Source: Paenilisteria newyorkensis (GTDB taxonomy: Bacteria; Bacillota; Bacilli; Lactobacillales; Listeriaceae). From it: a DNA stretch of 64,000 nucleotides. The translations under genes were made by a program, and so were the position numbers. The notes beneath the pieces were generated by a model, which had not been told where the DNA came from, ran no database searches, and saw only the letters and a program-made list of their open reading frames with translations. The stretch spans positions 44,494 through 108,493 of the forward strand of contig NZ_JNFB01000047.1 in NCBI RefSeq assembly GCF_000766145.1, written 5' to 3'. Shown one piece after another: positions 30,829 to 39,387 of the stretch; within the stretch, counting starts at the first letter, position 1, and each line of letters begins with the position of its first letter.

Positions 30829-32700
30829 ATGAACATATCATTGAAAAGAAATATTCTGACAGCAGGCTTAGCTATTATTCTAGTACTTTCCGCTGTGATG
30901 GCGTTCACAACACATGTGTCTGCGGCATCAAGTACACAGCTTAAACCACACGTAACTATAGGCTATTGGCTGGGCGGTAACGGGGGATCTAAAAAAACAT
31001 TGGCCCAAGCAAGTTCTGGCTGGGATGTCATTAACGTTTCATTTATTGAGACGAAAGGGAACTACTACACTCCAAATCTATCAATGGACCTTTCAGCAGT
31101 CTACGCAGGCACAGAAGCTCAGCAGATAGCGGCTTTTAAAGCAGACATTCAAACGCTACAGGCTCAAGGTAAGAAAGTTGTTATTTCTTGTGGCGGACAA
31201 AACGGTGTTGTTCACATGGACAATGCTGCCCAGCGCGATACTTTTCTGAATGGCGTTAAAAATATTATTAATGAATACGGATTTGATGGCTTTGACGTTG
31301 ACTTTGAGGGTAGTTCCATCGCAGTTATGAGTACTGATAAAATTGGGAACCTGACATCCCAACAGTCCATAAACCTTGAATATTTGCTTCGTAATTTAAA
31401 AACGACTTACGGATCTGATTTCATTATTTCCGCTGCTCCTGAGTATTGCTATGTTCAAAATGGGGCAATCAGTACAGGGAATGGTGGAGCATTTCTTCCG
31501 GTTCTTAACGCCACTCGTGATATTTTGACATATATTCACCCACAATACTATAACGGTTTCAACGGTGACTTCGCTTGGTTACAACCATCAGCAAATGCCG
31601 GTGCACCTTTTGCCCAAGTTTACTCAGCAGAAGGATATACGCGCCTTTCTGAGATGCTTATTACAGGATTTGTAACGATGGATAAGGGGACTTTTGCGGG
31701 ATTACGACCTGATCAAGTTGCTTTCGGCGTTCCTTCCACGAATGGTGCAGGTAATGGGGCACAAAGCGTTTCCGTCTATGCTTCCGCTCTAAATACACTG
31801 CTTGCCAAATATCCTACTTACCGCGGAATTATGACATGGTCCATTGGATGGGATGAAGCGAACGGAAACAACTTTGTAAACACGATTTCTCCAATTATTA
31901 AAGCAGCAAATGATGCAGTTCAACCGTCACCAGATGCTAAAGCTCCGACAATCTCTGGTCAGCCTACTGACAAAAATGTAAGGATAGGCGGGACTGCGGA
32001 TTTAACGGTAGTGAGCTCTGTATCTAAAGGGACACTTAGCTACCAGTGGTACAAGGCTTCTAGCAAAGTGAACAGTGGCGGTACAGCAATAAGCGGTGCA
32101 ACAAGTGCCACATATAATGCACCAACAAATACAGAAGGCACCAACTACTATTATTGTGTCATAACGAATACGGACAACAGTGCAACCGGAATCAAGACTG
32201 CAACGACGACAAGTAATGCGGTATCTGTAGTCGTTAGCGCCACAAGTAGTGCAGTAACACCAACAATTACGACTCAACCAACTGATAAGGCAGTCACTGT
32301 GGGCGGATTATCAGCTCTTACAATAGGAGCAAATGTATCACAAGGGACACTTAGCTATCAATGGTACAAGGCTTCTAGCAAAGTGAACACTGGTGGCACA
32401 GCAATAAGTGGCGCAACAAGTACCACATACAATGCACCAACAAGCGCAGTGGGCACAAGTTATTATTATTGCATTGTGACTAACACAGACAGTTCAGCTA
32501 CTGGAACTAGCACAGCAACAAGTAATGCAGTGTCAGTAACAGTAAACCAATTACCAGCCGGAGATACATGGAAAGCGGATACCATTTATGTTGCTGGAGA
32601 CACTGCGGTATACCAAGGTAGAACGTATAAAGCAAAATGGTGGACACAAGGAGATGTTCCTGGTGCAGGTGAATGGGGACCATGGGAATTGGTTCTGTAA
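30829..32700 (+). CDS. Secreted GH18 chitinase with Ig-like repeats and a chitin-binding module
   Basis: The 623-residue enzyme hydrolyses chitin outside the cell. A signal peptide ends near VSA-AS (residue 32). The GH18 barrel covers about 38-365, with SCGG on strand 3 and the catalytic D153-x-x-D156-x-D158-x-E160 in DGFDVDFEG; E160 is the proton donor. Two Ig-like repeats of about 100 residues (each with LSYQWYKASSKVN) follow, then a C-terminal CBM5/12-type module from about 577 (WKADTIYVAGDTAVYQGRTY…WW). AGGGGG precedes the ATG. The two Ig repeats are nearly identical at the DNA level. Confidence 0.93.
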   Translation: MNISLKRNILTAGLAIILVLSAVMAFTTHVSAASSTQLKPHVTIGYWLGGNGGSKKTLAQASSGWDVINVSFIETKGNYYTPNLSMDLSAVYAGTEAQQIAAFKADIQTLQAQGKKVVISCGGQNGVVHMDNAAQRDTFLNGVKNIINEYGFDGFDVDFEGSSIAVMSTDKIGNLTSQQSINLEYLLRNLKTTYGSDFIISAAPEYCYVQNGAISTGNGGAFLPVLNATRDILTYIHPQYYNGFNGDFAWLQPSANAGAPFAQVYSAEGYTRLSEMLITGFVTMDKGTFAGLRPDQVAFGVPSTNGAGNGAQSVSVYASALNTLLAKYPTYRGIMTWSIGWDEANGNNFVNTISPIIKAANDAVQPSPDAKAPTISGQPTDKNVRIGGTADLTVVSSVSKGTLSYQWYKASSKVNSGGTAISGATSATYNAPTNTEGTNYYYCVITNTDNSATGIKTATTTSNAVSVVVSATSSAVTPTITTQPTDKAVTVGGLSALTIGANVSQGTLSYQWYKASSKVNTGGTAISGATSTTYNAPTSAVGTSYYYCIVTNTDSSATGTSTATSNAVSVTVNQLPAGDTWKADTIYVAGDTAVYQGRTYKAKWWTQGDVPGAGEWGPWELVL

Positions 32701-32731
32701 GAAGTTAACTACTCCATATAAATAATAATCG

Positions 32732-32762
32732 CAAAGTCTATTTTTGAAATAGGCTTTGTTTT
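32732..32762 (+). terminator. Terminator of the chitinase gene
   Basis: CAAAGTCTATTT pairs with AAATAGGCTTTG (one U-G) and TTTTCG follows. Confidence 0.75.
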
Positions 32763-32779
32763 CGTATATCCAAGTAAGC

Positions 32780-32808
32780 TTTACAAAAACTCTGGCAAAG
32801 TCTAAAAT
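32780..32808 (+). promoter_or_regulatory. Promoter of the UvrC-like gene
   Basis: TTTACA (32780-32785) and TAAAAT (32803-32808) are 17 bases apart, about 33 bases before the GTG start. Confidence 0.6.
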
Positions 32809-32841
32809 AAAAGTGTCAACGTACGTCTCGGAGGTGTAGTC

Positions 32842-33942
32842 GTGGAAACAACCTTAAAACAAAAATTAAAAACATTACCTGAACTACCTGGTTGCTACAT
32901 ATACCGGGATAAAAAAGGTGAAATTTTATATATAGGTAAGTCGAAAAATCTAAAACAGCGTGTGAAATCCTATTTTACGAAAAAACAGATGGGAAAGACG
33001 GCGCGTTTAGTTCATAATATCCACGATCTTGAGCTGATTATCACAGAGACGGAACAAGAGGCTTTAATGCTCGAGATGACGCTTATTATGAAGTATCAAC
33101 CGCCATTTAATGTCATGTTAAAAGACGAAATCCAATACATCTACCTCAAAATAACGAATGAAAAAAATCCACATCTCGAATTGACAAAAGAAATAGCGAA
33201 GGACGGCGCGCTTTATTTTGGTCCCTACGCCAGTCGCTATAAGGCAGAGGAAACGTTGGAATTATTGCAAAAAATCTATCCATTATGCCATTGCAATGGA
33301 AAAAGAGGTCGTCCCTGTTTTTACTACCATATCGGGATGTGCATCGGGCCATGTGCGCGGGAAGTTTCAAAAGAAGAATACGAGGTGCAGATTAACAATG
33401 TTACAGATTTCTTAAATGGTGGGTATCGTGATGTAAGACGCGAACTTGAAGCTCGAATGCAGCGTCAAATGGACAATTTGGAATTTGAGCGCGCGAAAGA
33501 AAGCCACGAATTATTGCATGTTTTAGAGCGCGTGACAGAAAAACAGAAAGTATGGACGCGCGATGTTGGGCATCGTGATCTGATGCAATTTGTCGAGCAT
33601 GAGCAGTTTTGCGCGATTCAGCTGATTTTTGTCCGAAATGGAGCTATTGTTGGACGGAATTCTAAAGTTTTTGAGTTTGTCGGCGAAGTAAACGAAATGA
33701 TAGAAAGCTTTCTCATGGCTTTTTACAACGATCCGAATCATCTGCCGCCAAAAGAATTACTAGTTCCAGAACAATTAGACGCCAAATTATTAGCACAATC
33801 TTTAGACATAAAAGTGCGAGTACCGAAAAAAGGCGATAAAAAAATACTGCTAGAGCGACTACAAAAAGACGCGCAGACGGTGTTAGATGCTCATTTTAAA
33901 ATGCTTCATTACGCCAATGACAAAAATGAACCCATGATATGA
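32842..33942 (+). CDS. Short UvrC-like GIY-YIG nuclease
   Basis: The 366-residue protein has a GIY-YIG nuclease domain at residues 13-95 (CYIYRDKKGEILYIGKSKNL, then the metal-binding glutamate in TETEQEALMLE and the PPFNV asparagine), a cysteine-rich patch at about 150-175 (CHCNGKRGRPCFYYHIGMC) and a UVR-like helical pair near 200-235. It stops inside the region where UvrC has its RNase H-like second nuclease and lacks the C-terminal helix-hairpin-helix pair; true UvrC is about 600 residues. It therefore could make only the 3' incision, like Cho of E. coli, or act elsewhere. It starts at GTG seven bases after GGAGG, and has its own promoter and terminator. Confidence 0.82.
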   Translation: METTLKQKLKTLPELPGCYIYRDKKGEILYIGKSKNLKQRVKSYFTKKQMGKTARLVHNIHDLELIITETEQEALMLEMTLIMKYQPPFNVMLKDEIQYIYLKITNEKNPHLELTKEIAKDGALYFGPYASRYKAEETLELLQKIYPLCHCNGKRGRPCFYYHIGMCIGPCAREVSKEEYEVQINNVTDFLNGGYRDVRRELEARMQRQMDNLEFERAKESHELLHVLERVTEKQKVWTRDVGHRDLMQFVEHEQFCAIQLIFVRNGAIVGRNSKVFEFVGEVNEMIESFLMAFYNDPNHLPPKELLVPEQLDAKLLAQSLDIKVRVPKKGDKKILLERLQKDAQTVLDAHFKMLHYANDKNEPMI

Positions 33943-33946
33943 AGCT

Positions 33947-33977
33947 AAACTTGAGGGTGCTGTGTCCTCGGGTTTTT
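33947..33977 (+). terminator. Terminator of the UvrC-like gene
   Basis: AAACTTGAGG pairs with CCTCGGGTTT through two U-G pairs; TTTTTA follows. Confidence 0.65.
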
Positions 33978-33981
33978 AGTA

Positions 33982-34272
33982 TTAAATAATTCGTGTAAAG
34001 TGCTTCACTTTGGGGAAAGGGTTATAATAGTGGTGGAGCAACGTTTTCCAGTTTTCGTAGGCATCCGACTTTCGAAAGCCTTCTGTGTGGGCCTCTAAGG
34101 TTTTCCGCTGAACGAGAAGCAAATAATCGGTAGAATCCTCGAGGCATTTATGCAGTTCATGGCTAATGTAACCTGGCATGGCGCTGATAATTTTTGATGC
34201 AGTGGCGAAATCTTTCTCGAACGCCGTCGTGTCGCCTTGTGTGACTTGAAGTAGAGCGCTTTCTAAAATCAT
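33982..34272 (-). CDS. Antibiotic biosynthesis monooxygenase (ABM) domain protein
   Basis: The 96-residue protein is a single ABM ferredoxin-like barrel: a first strand with LLQVTQGDT, a helix, MPGYISHELHKCLED, YLLLVQRKTLEAH and a second helix with YENWKTLL. Members are dimeric and include quinol monooxygenases and haem-degrading enzymes. Haem residues cannot be assigned with confidence, so function stays open. GGAGG precedes the ATG. It is convergent with the UvrC-like gene and divergent from the next gene. Confidence 0.82.
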   Translation of the reverse strand: MILESALLQVTQGDTTAFEKDFATASKIISAMPGYISHELHKCLEDSTDYLLLVQRKTLEAHTEGFRKSDAYENWKTLLHHYYNPFPKVKHFTRII

Positions 34273-34328
34273 AATGGCGTTCCTCCTTTTTGCTATTGTA
34301 CAATAAAAATGAGAAGTAGGTGCGAAAA

Positions 34329-34733
34329 ATGAATTTGAATTATTATAATACGTTTATTCTGGTTGCAGAAGATACTAGAGCGGATCATGGTGAAATTCCG
34401 AACGGTAAGCGCCAAAATAAAACGGTTGGTGAGATTCAGTTTGAACTCTTAAATGGGCATGATTATAAATATACGCAAGAAGAAGTGCTTTTTGAGACGC
34501 ATATGTTGCATAAAAATATTCCTGAGGAGGCGCGTGAATCGGAAAGAGCTGCTTTTTTTGGGAAGAGTCAAGCGTGTATGCGGACGTCACCACTGGGAAA
34601 ACGATACGGTTGGGGGCTACATTTTAATCAAGATGGGTATGTGAAGTTAGTGGCGATGGATAGTCCAGAATACCGAAATTTTGCGAATCAGGAAGGTTTG
34701 ACGATTACGCGAGCAATGAAATCTAAACGGTAG
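34329..34733 (+). CDS. DUF6157-like family protein
   Basis: The 134-residue protein begins MNLNYYNTFILVAEDT and contains YTQEEVLFETHMLHKNI, then SQACMRTSPLGKRYGWGLHF. I place it in the DUF6157 family from memory of this pattern. No membrane segment or catalytic motif is visible. A GTG three codons upstream lies in the ribosome site AGGTG, so the ATG at 34329 is the better start. A DUF72 gene follows 17 bases later. Confidence 0.75.
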   Translation: MNLNYYNTFILVAEDTRADHGEIPNGKRQNKTVGEIQFELLNGHDYKYTQEEVLFETHMLHKNIPEEARESERAAFFGKSQACMRTSPLGKRYGWGLHFNQDGYVKLVAMDSPEYRNFANQEGLTITRAMKSKR

Positions 34734-34750
34734 AGAGGGGTAGTTTTGCG

Positions 34751-35596
34751 ATGATAACGATTGGGCTTACGGGGTGGAGTGATCACGCTACATTATATTC
34801 CAGTACGAGTAAACATAAATTAGAGGATTACGCGGGCAATTTTCCGATGGTGGAGGTGGATACGAGTTTTTATGCTATTCCTTCACCGCTTACGACGGAA
34901 CGATGGATCGAGCGGACGCCGGAAGAGTTTACCTTTGTTGTGAAGGCTTTTCAGGCGATGACGAAGCATAAAGAGTGGCAGCAGTATTATGATTCGGAGA
35001 CAGAGATGTATCGCCGTTTTATGGATGCGATTGCGCCGATGAGTGAATCTGGAAGGTTAAAGGCAATCTTGTTTCAATTTCCGCCGTATTTTGGTTGTAC
35101 GAAAGAAAACGTGACCTATTTACGAGCTGTTCGTGAAAAAATGGGAGACTTGCCGCTTGCTATTGAATTTCGGAATAAGACTTGGTACACGGAGACGAAT
35201 GAACCGCAAACGCTGGCTTTGTTAAAAGATTTGGGTTTTATTCATACAGTTGTGGATGAGCCACAAGTTGGGAATGGGAGCGTTCCGATTGTACTACGAG
35301 CGACAAATGAAGCGATGACACTAGTGCGTTTGCATGGTAGGAACAGCGCGGGCTGGATGAAAGCAAATAGTCCTGAATGGCGCGAAGTTAGGACGCTTTA
35401 CCGTTACAATGACGAGGAAATCAATTATTGGGCAGAGAATATTAGACACTTACAGAAACATTCAAAAGAAGTTATTGTGATTTTTAATAATAATTCTGGT
35501 GGAGATGCAGCCGACAATGCGAAACAACTGCAAAAAGCGTTAGATATCTCTTATGAAGGACTTGCACCAATGCAGATGAATTTATTTGATATATGA
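34751..35596 (+). CDS. DUF72 (YecE-like) family protein
   Basis: The 281-residue protein has the DUF72 TIM-barrel-like pattern: ITIGLTGWSDH at the start, VEVDTSFYAIP, FTFVVKAFQAMTKH, ILFQFPPYF, LAIEFRNKTWY, and a late VRLHGRN and VIVIFNNNSGGDAADNA. The biochemical role of this family is not established. AGGGG lies before the ATG, and it is in one unit with the preceding gene. Confidence 0.9.
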   Translation: MITIGLTGWSDHATLYSSTSKHKLEDYAGNFPMVEVDTSFYAIPSPLTTERWIERTPEEFTFVVKAFQAMTKHKEWQQYYDSETEMYRRFMDAIAPMSESGRLKAILFQFPPYFGCTKENVTYLRAVREKMGDLPLAIEFRNKTWYTETNEPQTLALLKDLGFIHTVVDEPQVGNGSVPIVLRATNEAMTLVRLHGRNSAGWMKANSPEWREVRTLYRYNDEEINYWAENIRHLQKHSKEVIVIFNNNSGGDAADNAKQLQKALDISYEGLAPMQMNLFDI

Positions 35597-35602
35597 TTTT
35601 TT

Positions 35603-35640
35603 GGAGGGGATTCTTTTTACCCCTTCTTTTTATTTTTTAG
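35603..35640 (+). terminator. Terminator of the DUF6157-DUF72 unit
   Basis: GGAGGGG pairs with CCCCTTC around an AT-rich loop and is followed by TTTTTATTTTTT. A second A/T-rich hairpin (AATAGCTT with AAGCTATT, about 35660-35695) follows. Confidence 0.7.
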
Positions 35641-35710
35641 ACATTTAAATAGCTGAAAAAAATAGCTTGTTCCTATGTAAAAAGCTATTTTCACTCCTTT
35701 AGGATATTGT

Positions 35711-35740
35711 TTGCAGATAGTACACATAATGTGTTATGAT
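35711..35740 (+). promoter_or_regulatory. Promoter and palindromic operator of the toxin-antitoxin pair
   Basis: TTGCAG (35711-35716) and TATGAT (35735-35740) are 18 bases apart. Between them ACACATAATGTGT (35722-35734) is a perfect 6-1-6 palindrome. A palindrome in the spacer of a toxin-antitoxin promoter fits autorepression by the antitoxin or the complex. Confidence 0.65.
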
Positions 35741-35770
35741 AGAGAGACTAAAAGAAAAGGAGCGACACAA

Positions 35771-35947
35771 ATGACAAGAAAAAATAACACACACACTATC
35801 CCTCCGACACTGGACAGAATCATAGTTTCCAATGAATTAGATATTTTGAATAAATTAAGAGAATCACAGGATGATAAGCAAAATAATCGAACGGTTACCT
35901 CGAGTATTGGCTGGGCAAAGCTAAGAGTCAATAGTAAACAGGTATAG
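35771..35947 (+). CDS. Probable antitoxin of a type II pair
   Basis: The 58-residue protein starts MTRKNNTHTIPPTLDRIIVS at an ATG after AAAAGGAG. It is small and polar, ends three bases before a ParE/RelE-like gene and is preceded by a palindromic operator, so it is taken as the antitoxin. I do not recognise its DNA-binding fold; the early TIPPTLDR could be a ribbon-helix-helix-like start. An upstream in-frame start at 35711 would overlap the promoter and is rejected. Confidence 0.65.
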   Translation: MTRKNNTHTIPPTLDRIIVSNELDILNKLRESQDDKQNNRTVTSSIGWAKLRVNSKQV

Positions 35948-35950
35948 TAT

Positions 35951-36304
35951 ATGAGCCATGGTATTTCATTAGAATGGTCAGATGCTTTTCAAGAAGATGT
36001 GGCGGCTATTATGCACTTTTTAGACTATCAGTACTGCAGTGAGAGCCAGAAAGAGAAGTTTTTTGAGAGGTTGGCTAAAGTTGAGGCGAGGCTTACCACT
36101 TTTCCTTTGATGGGAATGGTGTTACAAGATCCGAAGTATTGCCGCGAATATCGTAAAGTTCAGATTGGTAAGGCGTATCTTGTCTTTTATGAAGTGCTGA
36201 CAGATGAGAAGAAAGTGGTGCTGCATCGAATTTTGGCGCAGGAGCAGAATTATGATGTGCTTATTCGAGAAGAAGCACCAGTTTATAGCGATAAAAAACA
36301 GTAG
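35951..36304 (+). CDS. ParE/RelE-family toxin
   Basis: The 117-residue protein fits the RelE/ParE fold: an N-terminal strand (ISLEWSDAFQEDV), two helices (IMHFLDYQY, EKFFERLAKVEARL), then TFPLMGMV, the strand REYRKVQIGKAYLVFYEV and a final VVLHRILAQEQNYD. RelE members cut mRNA on the ribosome and ParE members poison gyrase; which applies cannot be told. It lies three bases after the antitoxin, so translation is likely coupled. Confidence 0.8.
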   Translation: MSHGISLEWSDAFQEDVAAIMHFLDYQYCSESQKEKFFERLAKVEARLTTFPLMGMVLQDPKYCREYRKVQIGKAYLVFYEVLTDEKKVVLHRILAQEQNYDVLIREEAPVYSDKKQ

Positions 36305-36340
36305 TTGGACTCTAATATCAGAGCGCAACTACTGTTTTTG
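36298..36340 (+). terminator. Terminator of the toxin-antitoxin pair
   Basis: ACAGTAGTTG (36298-36307) pairs perfectly with CAACTACTGT (36326-36335), and TTTTTG follows. The toxin stop codon lies in the first arm. Confidence 0.8.
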
Positions 36341-36715
36341 TTAGCCTGTAGTGCCGATTAGAAAGCTAATTGCTAGGATGATGAGGACAATCGCGGTTAT
36401 AGCGACATACAGGTAATCTTTTTCTTTTAAGAAGGTGATGAGAGATACCACCACGCGTAAGACTGGTGTTAAAATGAGGCAGAAGAGCCCAAACATGATA
36501 ATCGCGTATGGCTTGAATTCGCCGATGCCTGTAAAAATGGCTGTTAGCGTTGTTGGATAGGTTGTTCCTGGATAGCCGCTCGCTCCTGTAAATAGGAGTA
36601 GTAGCAGGCCAATGAGAATGATTGCGGCGCTCAGAAGGACACCGATTCGTAATAGGCCACTGACAACTGCTTCTACGCGGTGCATTTCTTCGTCTGTTGT
36701 TGATTTATCGGTCAT
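36341..36715 (-). CDS. DUF1634 family membrane protein
   Basis: The 124-residue protein has three hydrophobic segments (near 20-42, 72-92 and 102-122) after an acidic start, as in DUF1634. Its ATG directly follows the stop of the TauE/SafE gene (TAAATG), and this pairing is common in Firmicutes, so it may be an accessory subunit of that exporter. Confidence 0.85.
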   Translation of the reverse strand: MTDKSTTDEEMHRVEAVVSGLLRIGVLLSAAIILIGLLLLLFTGASGYPGTTYPTTLTAIFTGIGEFKPYAIIMFGLFCLILTPVLRVVVSLITFLKEKDYLYVAITAIVLIILAISFLIGTTG

Positions 36716-37555
36716 TTAGATCCACCCCAATCCTTCTAAAATCATCTGCAGTGCTACGTAGATTAAAACAGGAATAAATACGAGACGGATGACTTTGCTT
36801 TTTAGGCGTTGCATGATTCTGGTACCGAGAGTTGCGCCGATGAGAACACCGATTGCGACGGGGCCTGCAATCATGGGATCGATGTCGCCACGGAACAAGT
36901 AGACGGTGGCACTGGCTGCGGCCGTGACGCCCATCATTAAGTTACTGGTCGCGCTTGAAACTTTGAGTGGCATTTTCATGAAGACGTCTAGTGCCATGAC
37001 TTTAAAAGCGCCACTTCCGATGCCGAGTAAACCACTGGCAATCCCAGCTCCGTACATGACGCCGAATCCTGCGGGAACGTTAGCAACCTCATAATCGACT
37101 TGTTGCCGCAATGCTTTATCGTAATACGTATCGTGAAGTCGCAGTTTTGTCGCGATTGGGTCGGGCTTTACATTGGTTGGAAACTCGGAGCCAACTTTTT
37201 TTATCATTGTGATGGCTGAGTAGAGAAGCAGGAAGCCGAAAATCATGTAGAGCGCCGTGGCAGAGAGAAGACCGCCGACAAACGCCCCGGTTATAGCGCC
37301 AAGCGTGGTCGCGATTTCGAGAAACATACCGACGCGTAAATTGGTGATACGATCTTTTATGTAGGCGATGGCTGAGCCGCTACTCGTTGCGATAACGGAA
37401 ATAATACTGGCGCCAATGGCATATTTAATATCGATGCCAAACAGCAGTGTAAGCGCTGGTGTGACAATAATCCCACCCCCAAGACCAAGCACGGAACCAA
37501 GCACGCCCGCAAAAATAGCAATGAGTAAAAGGGCAAAAATTTGATAGATATCCAA
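36716..37555 (-). CDS. Sulfite exporter TauE/SafE family protein
   Basis: The 279-residue protein has about eight membrane segments with the two family glycine motifs, GSVLGLGGGIIVTP near the start and GLLGIGSGAFKV near 185. The family exports sulfite, sulfoacetate and related organosulfur anions; the substrate here is unknown. The frame is open farther upstream, but GGAGG sits nine bases before a TTG at 37555 and the family homology starts there (DIYQIFALLLIAIF), so a TTG start is chosen. It forms a two-gene unit with DUF1634. Confidence 0.9.
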   Translation of the reverse strand: MDIYQIFALLLIAIFAGVLGSVLGLGGGIIVTPALTLLFGIDIKYAIGASIISVIATSSGSAIAYIKDRITNLRVGMFLEIATTLGAITGAFVGGLLSATALYMIFGFLLLYSAITMIKKVGSEFPTNVKPDPIATKLRLHDTYYDKALRQQVDYEVANVPAGFGVMYGAGIASGLLGIGSGAFKVMALDVFMKMPLKVSSATSNLMMGVTAAASATVYLFRGDIDPMIAGPVAIGVLIGATLGTRIMQRLKSKVIRLVFIPVLIYVALQMILEGLGWI

Positions 37556-37707
37556 GGAATCAGACCTCCTTTTTATTGTATACTGTTCATCATACGCCTT
37601 TTTAGAGTAATTGAAAAGGGACATAAGGAACAAAAGCAGTTTTGTGACGTGTCAAAAGCGACCATTTAGGCTACAATAGAAGGAGACGAAAGAAGGGGAT
37701 GTTTATC

Positions 37708-39075
37708 ATGAAACGTTTAACGATTTGGCATACAAATGATATTCATAGTCATCTGGAAAAATGGCCGCGTATCTTTGCTTTTTTACATGAAAAGCGATTG
37801 GCGGCGCAGGATGATTTATTTTTTGATATTGGTGATTTTATTGATCGCGTGCATCCTTTTACAGAAGGTTCGATGGGGCAAGGCAATGTAGACTTGTTGA
37901 ATGGCTTGCCGTATGATGCGGTGACGATTGGAAATAATGAAGGCGCGGCGTTGGGGCATGAGGAATTGGCGCACTTATATGATCGGGCAGAATTTCCGGT
38001 TGTTTGCTGTAATGTGTACGAAGATCAGGCACAGACGGAACTCGCACACTTCGCAAAAGGGCATCTTTATATAGAGCGTGACGGTATCAAAATTGCGATT
38101 ATTGGGGCAACTGCTTGCTTTACGGAGTATTATGAATCGCTCGGATGGGGAATTGAAGAACCGATTCAAGCGATTAAACGGGAAGTCAGTCAAATTGAGG
38201 CGGACGTTACGATTTTGCTCAGCCATCTCGGTTTGCCTTTAGACGAAAAAATTGCAGCTGAAATACCGGAAATCGATCTTATTTTAGGCGGGCACACGCA
38301 TCATTTGTTGGAACATGGGAAAGAAGTAGGAGGCGCGTTGTTGGCTGCAGCTGGTCGCTGGGGTGAATATGTTGGCAAAGTGACGCTCGATTTTGATGAA
38401 GTGACTGGCAAATTAGTGTCAAAACAGGCGCGAGTGCACACAGTGGCAGATTTGCCGGCGCCTGCGGATGAAGAGCTTCAAGTAGCTACTTTTCTAGAAA
38501 AAGGTAAGGCTGAATTGGATCAGAAAGTGGTTGCACTTCCGCATCAACTAGCGCATAATTGGTTTAAAAGCTCCGAGATTTCCGAGCTCTTTCATGAAGC
38601 GGCTTGTGAGTGGACTGGTGCAGAGACTTTTTTGACGAATGCGGGTATTTATATGACCGATTTGCCAAAGGGGACTGTGACGGCGTACGATATTCACCAG
38701 TTGTTGCCTCATCCGCTGAACTTTATTGTGCTTTCGATGACGGGCGTGGAGCTCGATGTTTTGATTCATGAGATTGCGGAAAAAGAAGCGGAGTTACGTG
38801 ATATACCGTTGCGCGGTTTCGGTTTTCGTGGCGAGGTTTTCGGGACTATTTTGACGAAACGAATGACCTATGATGCGGAATTGGATATGGTGTTATGGGA
38901 CGGTGCAGTGATTGATCCGGAGAAAATATACCGTGTTGTGACGCACGATACATTTGTCTATGCGCCATTTTTCCCGATTATTAAACGGGTGGCTGGAAAA
39001 GAAGTCTACACGCCAGAGTTATTACGTGATGTGATGACATGGAAATTAAAAGAAAAATACGGTGAGGGAGGTTGA
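37708..39075 (+). CDS. yunD: Metallophosphatase/5'-nucleotidase family protein, YunD-like
   Basis: The 455-residue protein has the two-domain layout of UshA-type 5'-nucleotidases: metal ligands in HTNDIHSH, DIGDFID, GNNEG (GNHE in most members), ILLSHLG and GGHTHH, then a C-terminal substrate domain. It lacks a signal peptide, so unlike UshA it acts in the cytoplasm, as does B. subtilis YunD. ATG 37708 lies nine bases after AAGGGG; the ATG three codons upstream touches it. It overlaps the beginning of the yutD ribosome region. Confidence 0.88.
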   Translation: MKRLTIWHTNDIHSHLEKWPRIFAFLHEKRLAAQDDLFFDIGDFIDRVHPFTEGSMGQGNVDLLNGLPYDAVTIGNNEGAALGHEELAHLYDRAEFPVVCCNVYEDQAQTELAHFAKGHLYIERDGIKIAIIGATACFTEYYESLGWGIEEPIQAIKREVSQIEADVTILLSHLGLPLDEKIAAEIPEIDLILGGHTHHLLEHGKEVGGALLAAAGRWGEYVGKVTLDFDEVTGKLVSKQARVHTVADLPAPADEELQVATFLEKGKAELDQKVVALPHQLAHNWFKSSEISELFHEAACEWTGAETFLTNAGIYMTDLPKGTVTAYDIHQLLPHPLNFIVLSMTGVELDVLIHEIAEKEAELRDIPLRGFGFRGEVFGTILTKRMTYDAELDMVLWDGAVIDPEKIYRVVTHDTFVYAPFFPIIKRVAGKEVYTPELLRDVMTWKLKEKYGEGG

Positions 39076-39083
39076 CTGGAACC

Positions 39084-39359
39084 ATGATTACGATTCAGAA
39101 TACGACGTATGAAATTATTGAGGATAACCGGGATGCTTTTGATGAAGAGGCTTTGACGGAACGATACAGCGATATTTTGGCGCGCTACGATTATATTGTC
39201 GGCGATTGGGGCTATGATCAGCTTCGTTTGAAAGGTTTTTTTGATGACGATAATCGAAAAGCGACCTACGATACGAAAATTAGCACGTTAAAAGAGTATT
39301 TGTATGAGTACTGCAATTTTGGCTGCAAATATTTTGTGATTAAAAAAGTAGTGAAATAG
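39084..39359 (+). CDS. yutD: YutD family protein
   Basis: This is a 91-residue YutD (DUF1027) protein, ending in the conserved YLYEYCNFGCKYFVIKK with two cysteines. Its role is unknown. GGAGG at 39067-39071 lies 12 bases before the ATG; an in-frame TTG at 39072 abuts that site and is unlikely. The order yunD-yutD-yutF is that of Bacillus and Listeria. Confidence 0.9.
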   Translation: MITIQNTTYEIIEDNRDAFDEEALTERYSDILARYDYIVGDWGYDQLRLKGFFDDDNRKATYDTKISTLKEYLYEYCNFGCKYFVIKKVVK

Positions 39360-39387
39360 GCGAAAATGAGAAAGAGGTAGGGCGATA

